Assembly: GCF_037120725.1 (NCBI RefSeq)
Contig: NZ_JBBAXC010000012.1
Location: 109,195 to 173,194, forward strand
Source of the DNA: Bacillus spongiae
GTDB taxonomy: Bacteria; Bacillota; Bacilli; Bacillales; Bacillaceae_K
Length of the DNA stretch: 64,000 bases
Direction of reading: 5' to 3'
The notes beneath the pieces were generated by a model, which was not told where the DNA came from, made no database searches, and worked only from the letters and a program-made list of their open reading frames with translations. Positions 1 to 8,600 of the stretch are shown one piece after another (within the stretch, counting starts at the first letter, position 1; the number at the start of each line of letters is the position of its first letter). Position numbers and translations under genes: made by a program.

Positions 1-1
1 G

Positions 2-715
2 ATGAAACTGATGGTGAAGGACGAAGATACAGGGAAAACGATTCCAGTTAATAGAAATACGATTGTGCATATTGATGACAATCAAAGATATATTGATACA
101 CGTTATAACATGATTAAAATAAGACTTGCTACTGTAAATACAGAGTTATCTAAGCTAAAACAGAGACTTACAGACTCCTATAATCTTATAGATGTTCAGT
201 CTGAAATTGAGAAATTCGATCGCCAAATAGCTCATATAAAAATCAATCCTGATCAAATAAGGAAAATAATAAACCAATTAAGTAACGATAATAAAAGATT
301 AAAAAAAGCAATTCTTGATAAGACTACAGTTAATAATACTATTGTTGATAACTTACATAAATCAATAACGAGATTTGCTCAAAAGCTAGGGGTTAACGAT
401 GTTATAAACCCTAATACAGACTACATATTTACATCGGATTTAAAATCATTAAGTGGGGCAGTATTACATAAGATAGTTTTTTCATTTAAAATGGCGTATA
501 TTTTAGAGATTCAAAAAATTTTAGGTGTTAAATTACCAATAGTTCTTGATTCACCTAGTGGTCGTGAAGTAGATCAGGAAAATATCAGTGAGACTATGAA
601 TATAATAATGGCGGAATTCTCTGATAACCAAGTAATCATTGCTTCTATATACAAGTATCATGAATTACACCCTGTACATTATTTAGAAATAAAAAACAAA
701 TTATTAGAAGAATAG
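2..715 (+). CDS. C-terminal part of a coiled-coil (SMC/RecN-like) ATPase, partial
   Basis: The frame is open to the left edge, so the true start may lie outside the window. The visible 237 residues hold a Lys/Glu/Asn-rich helical stretch (about residues 40-110), probably coiled coil. A C-terminal block follows with a hydrophobic strand ending in LPIVLDSPSGREV (about 178-190), which resembles the Walker B/D-loop of ABC-type DNA-repair ATPases; the later strand NQVIIASI fits the next beta strand. The Walker A half would be upstream. The gene is convergent with the defence-like cluster on the other strand and ends in a shared hairpin. Coiled-coil ATPases of this shape are common in defence and mobile islands. 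The exact family and substrate cannot be assigned from this fragment. Confidence 0.6.
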   Translation: MKLMVKDEDTGKTIPVNRNTIVHIDDNQRYIDTRYNMIKIRLATVNTELSKLKQRLTDSYNLIDVQSEIEKFDRQIAHIKINPDQIRKIINQLSNDNKRLKKAILDKTTVNNTIVDNLHKSITRFAQKLGVNDVINPNTDYIFTSDLKSLSGAVLHKIVFSFKMAYILEIQKILGVKLPIVLDSPSGREVDQENISETMNIIMAEFSDNQVIIASIYKYHELHPVHYLEIKNKLLEE

Positions 716-760
716 CTTGGCGAATTGTTTATTTGAAAGATAAACGCTGAAAAGCTTGAA

Positions 761-792
761 AAGGGTAGCAATCCGATTTAACTGCTACCCTT
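761..792. terminator. Bidirectional hairpin between convergent genes
   Basis: A perfect 10-bp inverted repeat (AAGGGTAGCA / TGCTACCCTT, 12-nt loop) lies between the ends of the ATPase gene (715) and the HEPN gene (819). Read leftward it runs into a pyrimidine-rich stretch. Its position between convergent stops suggests a shared terminator. Confidence 0.65.
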
Positions 793-818
793 AAGAATTG
801 ATTTAAATTTTGTATGTA

Positions 819-1886
819 TTAAATAAAAGAATATAGTGTATATGTATCTTTTACCTTAGAATCAAAACATACCCCTACCTGAAATTCTTCACCATTCGGT
901 TCAACTTCCTCATATTCTTCATTGTTAATTTGTAAAGATTGAACAACGCCAAATCCAAATTTCCCTTCAGGTTTTTCAAATAAGATAGTATCACCTTGAG
1001 ACAATTTAACATTATCTATATTTATACCTATTATCTTATCTGTTATTCTAGCAATTGGATTACCAATCTTAACAATATTGTCCCCATTTCGTATAATAAA
1101 AGGCAAAGCTTGTTCAATTAATACAGTATTTAATGAGTTCGTAAACTCCTTGATGTAGTTTGCATACCTGTATAATTCATCTAAATCTAAAATGTCATTC
1201 TCTTCAGAACCATGCGAGATTCTATTTCGCCTTTCTGCTAAATCATTTAATATATGGAAGGCATTTTCTATTTCTATACCTTCTGATTCTAAATATTCTC
1301 TAAAAACTATATTACCTTTCATTAAAGAGGTAATATTAGCCAAACCCACGCTTTTGAAGAACTCGTTGATTGACTGCTCCTTAAAATTGTATGTATGCTG
1401 AGTAAAAGCATCATTATTAATCTTATATTCTTTTAGTCCTTTGCAATTCCCACAACTATATAAATTATTTATAATTATTTCTTTAGTTATTTTATCTTTA
1501 TATTTTGGTAACGATAAATTATTTATTAAGCCAGCTGACAACTCATAATGATTATTTTTTATAGCATCTGGTAAGTTATTGTACTTGGGAATACATCCTG
1601 ATAAGTAATCAAGGTACTCCTTAATAAGGTTTTCAATATAGTTTTCTAATAGACCATACAAATTTATTATTACACTTGAGTATTCGAATATTTTATTATC
1701 AGGTTGAAGGTGTGAAATCAGTATTTCTTGAGTCTTAATTATTAAGGGATCGTTAATTATGCCTGAAGCTTTTTTATGTTCTCTGATGTCCAATAATAAC
1801 TCCCTATGATTTTTCATACCCTCTATATAAACCATTATCTTTTCCAAGCCTTTATTTAATTCGATTAATGAGTATTTTAATATCAT
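819..1886 (-). CDS. HEPN-domain protein, RiboL-PSP-HEPN / MAE_28990-like
   Basis: A 355-residue protein. Around residues 215-224 it has ERRNRISHG, matching the R-x4-H catalytic signature of HEPN RNases, preceded by helical segments typical of the RiboL-PSP-HEPN group. A small beta-rich C-terminal part (about 265-355) follows. It is the last gene of a leftward unit, only 10 bp behind a DUF262 gene. HEPN proteins usually act as RNases in toxin-antitoxin, abortive-infection or restriction systems, so an effector role beside the DUF262 proteins is an inference. Two Cys residues (CGNCKG) could bind metal but are not decisive. Confidence 0.6.
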   Translation of the reverse strand: MILKYSLIELNKGLEKIMVYIEGMKNHRELLLDIREHKKASGIINDPLIIKTQEILISHLQPDNKIFEYSSVIINLYGLLENYIENLIKEYLDYLSGCIPKYNNLPDAIKNNHYELSAGLINNLSLPKYKDKITKEIIINNLYSCGNCKGLKEYKINNDAFTQHTYNFKEQSINEFFKSVGLANITSLMKGNIVFREYLESEGIEIENAFHILNDLAERRNRISHGSEENDILDLDELYRYANYIKEFTNSLNTVLIEQALPFIIRNGDNIVKIGNPIARITDKIIGINIDNVKLSQGDTILFEKPEGKFGFGVVQSLQINNEEYEEVEPNGEEFQVGVCFDSKVKDTYTLYSFI

Positions 1887-1896
1887 TATTCTTACC

Positions 1897-3096
1897 TTAC
1901 CCTAAATATTTACCAAAAAAGTCATCTAGTAACTGTATCCTGGTTAGCACGTCATTTTTTCCAGTATTTCTTCCACCAAATGTTTCGTAATTTTCTTGGT
2001 AAAACTCTAAAATATCTTCTTTTATTTTATCCCGTTGTTTAATTAACTGATCCTTATTATCAATATAACTACTCAAAACATACATTATCGGATCGTAGAC
2101 TACTTTTGTTGGCCTATTGTACATAATCCACTTATTATTTCTTTTTCGATAGAGGCAAAAAGCATCCTCTTGAAATAGTTCATATACTAACTTAGATGTA
2201 TCATTAAACAATTGCTCATATTGTTTAAGTACATCATTAGGTAATAAATTCCCTTTTTGCAAAAATAAATCTAAAAAACGCGTTAGAGATACTATTTCCC
2301 ATTGAGCAATATGTCTAAATGCAAAAAACCTTAAAACTAATTCTACATCTTGCATCTTTCTATAAAGAGGGTTTTCAGTAAGTTCTTTAGATAGCACCCC
2401 CTTTAATTCTTCATTAGTTCTTTGAGGAATTCCCCACATCCAACAGAAGTATTCATTTCTAGATAATTCAGCACAAAGTCTATTTAAAGGCCCATTGTAC
2501 AGGGCATTTCTTTTCTCTTGATCTTCCAAACGCTCACCACCACTATTTATGCGTTCAAAAACAAGTTGCTTTAGTCTTTGCTCTTCTTTTTCGGATCGTG
2601 CTGTTTCTTTTAATAATATCATTGAGGACAAATACCTACGATCAATCCCTCTTCTAACTTGTGAAGGCAATTCCAAATATGTCAAACCATTCAATTCTGG
2701 CCACTCTTCTAACCCTTCTAATGCAAACCCGTTGCTATAAAACTCATACAAAGCCGTCAATCTTTGTAAGCCATCCATAACTTCGTATACAGAGTAATCT
2801 ATCTCATATAAGAATATTGGTGGGATAGGTACATTCATAATAAATGATTCTATTAACCTAGACTTCTTCTCAATACTCCACCTATGGCGTCTTTGAAATT
2901 CAGGATCTAAAATGTAATCTTCACTTTCAACTATCGATGGTACTGTTGTGAGTTGAAACCGACCTTGTTCTGTTACTATCCGAACCTCTCCTTTTTGATA
3001 TTTCTCATTAATCTTATCATGGTCTATTTCTTTACTCTCATCAGTAAATTCTTGAAATATTTTAATATCTTCATTTTCAAAAAGATTCATTAACAT
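1897..3096 (-). CDS. DUF262 (GmrSD N-terminal-like) protein
   Basis: A 399-residue protein with the DUF262 fold signatures: a DPEFQRRHRW block (about 62-71) and VMDGLQRLTALYEFY (about 105-119), the variant of the DGQQR motif linked to ParB/Srx-like nucleotide hydrolysis. No HNH/DUF1524 nuclease domain is evident, so it is a stand-alone DUF262 protein. It sits between a DUF262-DUF1524 nuclease gene and the HEPN gene, all leftward with short gaps, which suggests one transcript. Two ATGs (3096 and 3090) are possible after the GGAG ribosome site; the outer one is given. Proteins of this type occur in type IV-like restriction loci; the role here is inferred. Confidence 0.75.
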   Translation of the reverse strand: MLMNLFENEDIKIFQEFTDESKEIDHDKINEKYQKGEVRIVTEQGRFQLTTVPSIVESEDYILDPEFQRRHRWSIEKKSRLIESFIMNVPIPPIFLYEIDYSVYEVMDGLQRLTALYEFYSNGFALEGLEEWPELNGLTYLELPSQVRRGIDRRYLSSMILLKETARSEKEEQRLKQLVFERINSGGERLEDQEKRNALYNGPLNRLCAELSRNEYFCWMWGIPQRTNEELKGVLSKELTENPLYRKMQDVELVLRFFAFRHIAQWEIVSLTRFLDLFLQKGNLLPNDVLKQYEQLFNDTSKLVYELFQEDAFCLYRKRNNKWIMYNRPTKVVYDPIMYVLSSYIDNKDQLIKQRDKIKEDILEFYQENYETFGGRNTGKNDVLTRIQLLDDFFGKYLG

Positions 3097-3154
3097 TCAT
3101 CTCCATTGTTCTTCTTTTGGTCTTATAGATATTTAAAGTATGCCAAGTTTTAAA

Positions 3155-5218
3155 TTATCCATACTGCTCACTATCCCTTAACAGCTCACCACTTGCTGTC
3201 TTCCATTCCGTTAATCCATTAGCACTTCGCCCCAAAACTAAAGCTGCCGCAGTTGATGCACTAGTAAAAGTATAATCTTTCACAAGATATAATACGCCAT
3301 CGTCTTTAGTTACTAATAAACCTTTATCAATTAAGTGTTTCCTTAAATCTAGAAATCCTTGTTGATAAGAATCACTAACCGAATCAGCAAATAATGATTC
3401 CTTTAATACCTTGAAACCACTAGATACAGGGGTACCAATTGCATTTGCTCCTCTAACCGCATTTATAAAGTACTTTTTATATAAATGACTTTCATTTGAG
3501 TTATTGTTCTTATCCTCATTGTTAGGTGTACTACTGTTATTTGTTACATAAAGATCCCATGCTTGCCGCAATAAGTTAATCAATTTCTTTTGTCTTGCTT
3601 CGAGAACCTCAGGCGTCCATTCATTTTCTTGAACTACTTGAGTAGTTAACGCAAAAGTCGTAACTCCATTCTTGGGTTGGAAATATGATGCTTTCTTTTT
3701 ATTAAAATCATAGTTTCGAGCTTGAGAATTTTTTGATCGAGTTAATAGAACTAAATTACCCAGTTTATGCACATACTCAGATGGATCAGAGAAATTCACC
3801 AACCAATCACTACCCTCTTTAGGTGTTTGTGGAAGGACGTGCTCAACAGTAATAACGGAATGATCATAGAAAGGTTGTCCGTTTGTTAGTAATGAATCTA
3901 GGCGTAGCAGTACGTATCTCCTTACAGTATCTTTTAACTCTGTATACACATCGCCATTTAATTTTTCCAAAACAGCCCTTTTGTCATCATCTGATACCTT
4001 TAATAAAGATTCTTCAGAAAACACATCGACTCCTTTTTCCATTTGCCTTAGTATCTGTGAGTACTTGGACATTCGCCAATTGAAGTTTTTCCGCAGCACC
4101 ATGCTGATACCCGCAAACTGTTCTAGTAAACTTAAAAACTCTTCCAGTTTTTCGTTGTATTCTTGAATATAATACATTGACACAGGAATCCAGTCATTGT
4201 TATCAATCCGATTAAGCAAGCTTAATACTTTTATTATCTTAGGCTGATGACTGTAAAAAGATCGATAATTAACGAGTTTTAGATAAATTTCACTATACGG
4301 AATTAATATATCATCAATGAAGTCTTTTCCAGTTACTTTAGAGAAGATATCCTCGTATTCATCTTTATAATTTGCACTTCCTTTTCTTTTTTGGATTATC
4401 ATCCTTATATGATCAAACAACTTATTGAATCTATCGCGTCCCAATGAGACTTCAACATCTTCCCACTTATTTGTATAGGAATCCTGTTCATCATCAGGGA
4501 TTGCTCCAATTACGCGTGCTTTAAAAATATCACTTGGAAGTAAATCCAACCCTCTGTCATTTAAAACAGTAAATATGCGAAAAGCCGAATCAAAATTGGG
4601 GGTAGAAACTACAACAATAAAACATAAAGTTGCTAATACTAATGGAAGTGTTTTTATTGTGTCTTCATCTAACTCATTTAAGCGTTCCATAAAATACATT
4701 GCATTATCTCGAATAGCTTTTTGGCTGTCCGTCTTGAAAGGAGTGTCTTTTGCTACCTTGTGTGTCATTCCTTTTTCTTGTATGTACTTTTTTAGGAACT
4801 CATCATCTCTTTTACGTAAATGTAGTCGATATGTATCCTTTGTACCTAATATCTTACTACCCTTCTGTACCACCATTTGTCCAATATCATCTGCGTAATC
4901 ATCGCTTAGAATATCGCGTAGTACAGAAAATAAAATAGTAAGTGTAGTCAATCGCTGCTGGCCATCTAATACCTCAGATTTTGGGCCGTCTTTTTTTACT
5001 AAAACAATACTTCCCAAAAAATAAGGTTCGTCAACATTGCTGACATTATTTTCTTTAATACCATAGTGATTAATAAATTCTAAAATATCGTCCAGGAGTT
5101 CCCCAGCCTCATCTGTTGTCCATGAATAAGGACGTTGAACAGATGGTACAGTGAACAAAAAATCATCAGAAAACACTTTATGTAAAGGTGTCTCTTGGGC
5201 TGTTAATTTTGTTTTCAT
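3155..5218 (-). CDS. GmrSD-like DUF262/DUF1524 nuclease with C-terminal DUF4357
   Basis: About 687 residues. The N-terminal DUF262 domain has VPSVQRPYSW (about residue 25) and EVLDGQQRLTTL (about 75-90), the motif thought to bind and hydrolyse NTP. The DUF1524 HNH-like domain follows with EHVLPQTP and HKLGNLVLLTRSKNSQARN (about 460-510), matching the His-Asn-His metal site. The C-terminus has a DUF4357-like module (FTSASTAAALVLGRSANGLTEWK). In type IV enzymes such as GmrSD these two domains recognise and cut modified phage DNA. The start is the ATG at 5218, preceded by GGAGG; the longer TTG reading lies inside that ribosome site. A strong hairpin upstream separates it from the helicase-methylase gene. 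Confidence 0.8.
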   Translation of the reverse strand: MKTKLTAQETPLHKVFSDDFLFTVPSVQRPYSWTTDEAGELLDDILEFINHYGIKENNVSNVDEPYFLGSIVLVKKDGPKSEVLDGQQRLTTLTILFSVLRDILSDDYADDIGQMVVQKGSKILGTKDTYRLHLRKRDDEFLKKYIQEKGMTHKVAKDTPFKTDSQKAIRDNAMYFMERLNELDEDTIKTLPLVLATLCFIVVVSTPNFDSAFRIFTVLNDRGLDLLPSDIFKARVIGAIPDDEQDSYTNKWEDVEVSLGRDRFNKLFDHIRMIIQKRKGSANYKDEYEDIFSKVTGKDFIDDILIPYSEIYLKLVNYRSFYSHQPKIIKVLSLLNRIDNNDWIPVSMYYIQEYNEKLEEFLSLLEQFAGISMVLRKNFNWRMSKYSQILRQMEKGVDVFSEESLLKVSDDDKRAVLEKLNGDVYTELKDTVRRYVLLRLDSLLTNGQPFYDHSVITVEHVLPQTPKEGSDWLVNFSDPSEYVHKLGNLVLLTRSKNSQARNYDFNKKKASYFQPKNGVTTFALTTQVVQENEWTPEVLEARQKKLINLLRQAWDLYVTNNSSTPNNEDKNNNSNESHLYKKYFINAVRGANAIGTPVSSGFKVLKESLFADSVSDSYQQGFLDLRKHLIDKGLLVTKDDGVLYLVKDYTFTSASTAAALVLGRSANGLTEWKTASGELLRDSEQYG

Positions 5219-5460
5219 ATTATATTCCTCCAATGTACTCTATATTTAACATCATAACGGCTGTACATTATCTTCCATAATTCTGACGGTAATACAGTTT
5301 TTGATGGTTCACCAAATTCTTCACCGTCTTTTCACTTCCATAGGAATAGCAAAAGAATCACCAACAATTATTACTAATTATTTGTAAATAAACTCCTGAA
5401 ATTAATCCCTTCATTATCTTTATGGTTCTTACAACTCATTATAAGTCATCTTTCCAATAG

Positions 5461-5506
5461 AAAACGCCAAGACTGTCATTATAAAAGTGTACAGTCTTAG
5501 CGTTTT
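5461..5506 (-). terminator. Strong intrinsic terminator after the helicase-methylase gene
   Basis: A 16-bp stem with one mismatch (arms 5461-5476 and 5491-5506, 14-nt loop). Read leftward, the 3' arm ends in GCGTTTT and continues into a CTATT stretch. Confidence 0.7.
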
Positions 5507-5510
5507 GATA

Positions 5511-5537
5511 AATATACTTATCCATTTCAAGTATATT
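5511..5537. repeat. 9-bp perfect inverted repeat, possible operator
   Basis: AATATACTT (5511-5519) and AAGTATATT (5529-5537) are separated by 9 nt. AT-rich spaced dyads like this are often protein-binding sites. It sits next to the terminator hairpin and may also be part of it. Function unknown. Confidence 0.35.
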
Positions 5538-5653
5538 AAATCCATTGAAAACCATTTTTATCAATGTTTTGCGAATATACACTTGGATAAAACAGATGAA
5601 AAATTATTAATAATGATGTTAGTTGTAAATATAAATCGATGCTCTACTTACTT

Positions 5654-8600
5654 TTACTCCATAGGTTTCACTTTATCTTCAATGAACTGAATTTCACTCT
5701 GGCTCAAATTATACTTTTTATATAGCTGGTTATCAATTTCAGAAATTGATTTTAACCATTCAATATCTGACCTTTCAGTAAAATCTTGGAGAGGTACTTT
5801 CGACCATTTATCTCGAGTATTAGCTTGAGTTATTTTTAAAACACCTAACATCGCTCTTGCAAATTTACTTTTTATATATTTTAAAACTGACTCTGCTTCG
5901 TATTTAGTTGAAAATCCACCAATTGAAAGAAATGTTTCTGTAGCACCAACATTTGGTTCTAAAATTAATGGCGAACTTATCACTTCACCGAATGTTCCAT
6001 TTCCATTAGCTTGGGGTATAATCACTTTATACCCTTCAAAACTACTTGGAGCATTCAGATACTTTTTATTCATCCAATAATACTTACGCTGGCTATTCTC
6101 AAGCCCTAAGATTTTAACAAATTCCCCTTCGTGCTTTGGTTTATCTTTGTAAAAAATAATATCTTTTAACAGTTTAAATGCTCCCGAACCAATATCATTC
6201 TTATGTCCCTTTGACTGTATTTCCTCAATTTCTGGATAATCCTCGTGAGCAGCATTTGCTAATTTATAGACTCCTCGACCAGAAATGAGACAATCCAATG
6301 TTTCCGAAGTATTGGAAACTACTTTACTCAGAATTGAGTTTAATTCATCATAAACTGTAAAAGTCCCAATCTCTCCAAAGATTTTTTCCTTATCCCTATA
6401 CGTTATAACAATTCCACCTTTAATATCAGTATTTGGAAACACCTTTGAGCTATCATCGAAATAATTAACAACTTTGAGATGTTCATCAGATAACATTTTC
6501 TTATTCCATGCTTTCGGAGTGCTTCCTGCATTAAATAAAAATCTAGCAGGGTGAATCATTTCAACTTTATCAGCCAGTTTATAAGACTCTTCCAAAAACC
6601 TATGGTAAATTGGTGGAGCATAAGTTTTATTATCCCCTATTGTTTCATCTTGGTAAGGTGGATTGCCTATTATTACATCGAATTTCAAATTATCATCTCC
6701 AAAAGCTTTATAGATATTTGTACTTAGTTTATCCTGACTAGTTAAAATCATTGTATCGATTTCTATTAGGTTTTTAGTCGAAACATCCACTACATCACTA
6801 TAGACAAAATTCTTAACAATATTATAAATGATGTTACTTGGTGCACATGCATATACTTGATTTTCAAGTATCCATTTAATACGTTCCTGTTCATTCGGGA
6901 TTTGTTCCTTCAAACCATCGATTAATTTCTTGACTATCTCCGTGATAAACAAACCACTTTTTACATATAAGTCAGCAAATTTTATTGTTTTGTCAGAAAA
7001 AATCCCCGGGTTTTCTTCTTCTAAAATATCGATCATCTTCTTAACTACTCTTTTTGGAGTAAAAATTTGATTTGTTTTTTGTGGAGGAATGTAATCGAAT
7101 ATATCTTCTTGTAAGCTATCGTCAAAATAATTTGCTAAACGCTTTTTGGTATCTAAAAATTCTTGGATACTGCCATTAAAAACAACTTCATTGAATAAAC
7201 CAGGAATTGCTTTTTTTTCACCTTTATCATCAACATACTCAAAGCCATCACGAAGCTGCTTAAATTCACTTATAGTTATACTCGTTAAATCTTCAAACGT
7301 GTTTGCATCAATATTCTCTTCAAAATTTGCTAAATTCGTATTGTCACCACCATATGCCATTAAGAACGCAGGGATTGTACGTGCAAATCCTCGTAAATGA
7401 TCACGAACATCATCTTCTGTTGTTTTCTTTTTCTTTTCTTCTTTTTTTTCTAATTGTTCTTCCACAACAGTATTGATCGTTTTTTCTACTTCTTTGTAAA
7501 TTTCTTCTGTAAAAGACTTTTCGATTTGCTGTTTCTCTTTTTCAAACTGTTCGGTTGCAGATCTCAACATATTCTCATCTTTAGTTGTTTCTGCCTCTTG
7601 TTTTTTGCCTTCATATTCCATTTCTATTTCTTTTACTTGGTTACTTAAAGTCAAACTCTTCTCACTTATAATATCTTCAATGACAGTATTTACTGAACCT
7701 TTTATTTTATCGGTTTGTCCTTTGTTTAAATTAAATGAATCCTTCAAGTTAGTAAAGCCATCGGAAAACGACTGTGTTATATCTTTAGCTAAATTTTTAA
7801 TGGACTCTTTTTGCTTTTCTTCTGCTTCTTCAAATGAGGATACAGCTTCATCAATAACTTCTAATGTTGCATATATCTTTTCGCCAAAAAGTTCCTTTGA
7901 TTTACCTATCACTACTTCCTTTGGTACTTCTACTTCCCCGTCTTCATTTAAATGTGGATTTGTAACAGGTATTTCTCGTCGTTTTTCTAACCTTTTATTT
8001 TTTTCTGGTGGTATTTTATCTAAAATCTCTTTAAATGGTGAATCCCCTGAAAAGATACCTGAAATATTAGTAAATAATAAATTGCTCATAAATCCTCTTT
8101 TCACTACTTCTTTCGATGTGATTCGAGTAGGAATTGCCAAAACTTCAGTAGCGTTTATTTCATGCATTTCACCGTCTTCATCTTCAGCAATAACCGGAAA
8201 AAAGTTTAATAACTTTTTAATTTTATTTTTTCTTTCTTCCGTTGTCTTGGATCCACTACCCGATAAATTATTAGCAAAATCATCATAAAGCCTTAAAGTT
8301 CTATCGGGTGAAAAATCAAATATATATGCATTCTCTTTTCTATATAATTTTCCATCCTTTTCAAACTCATAAGGATTTTGTGACCTGAAGGCAGCCTGAA
8401 AGTATAAACTAGGAGACTCAATATTGTTTAACATTAATACAGCTGTCCATTCAGGGATAGTTACACCTGTTGTCAATTGCCCCACGGATAACGTTATCGT
8501 TTTATCATAATTTTCAATCGAACTTCTAACTTTGTCAAAACTTTTTGTGTTCTCTTTAAAATCAAGAGCTTCCGCTTCTACACCATCATGTATGCTAACT

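Larger units (their letters stand above)
5234..5653. other. 420-bp non-coding interval inside the defence cluster
   Basis: No convincing gene. It holds a long terminator hairpin (5461-5506), a second perfect inverted repeat (5511-5537) and, nearer 5234, the presumed promoter and ribosome site of the leftward GmrSD-like gene. It probably splits the cluster into two transcription units. Confidence 0.5.

Noticed and set aside
4575..4898. 107-codon ORF opposite the GmrSD-like gene
   Set aside because: Antisense shadow without a ribosome site or recognisable pattern.
7605..8288. 227-codon open frame opposite the helicase-methylase gene
   Set aside because: It lies entirely antisense to a gene with clear motifs, has no ribosome site and reads as Ser/Phe-rich shadow sequence.
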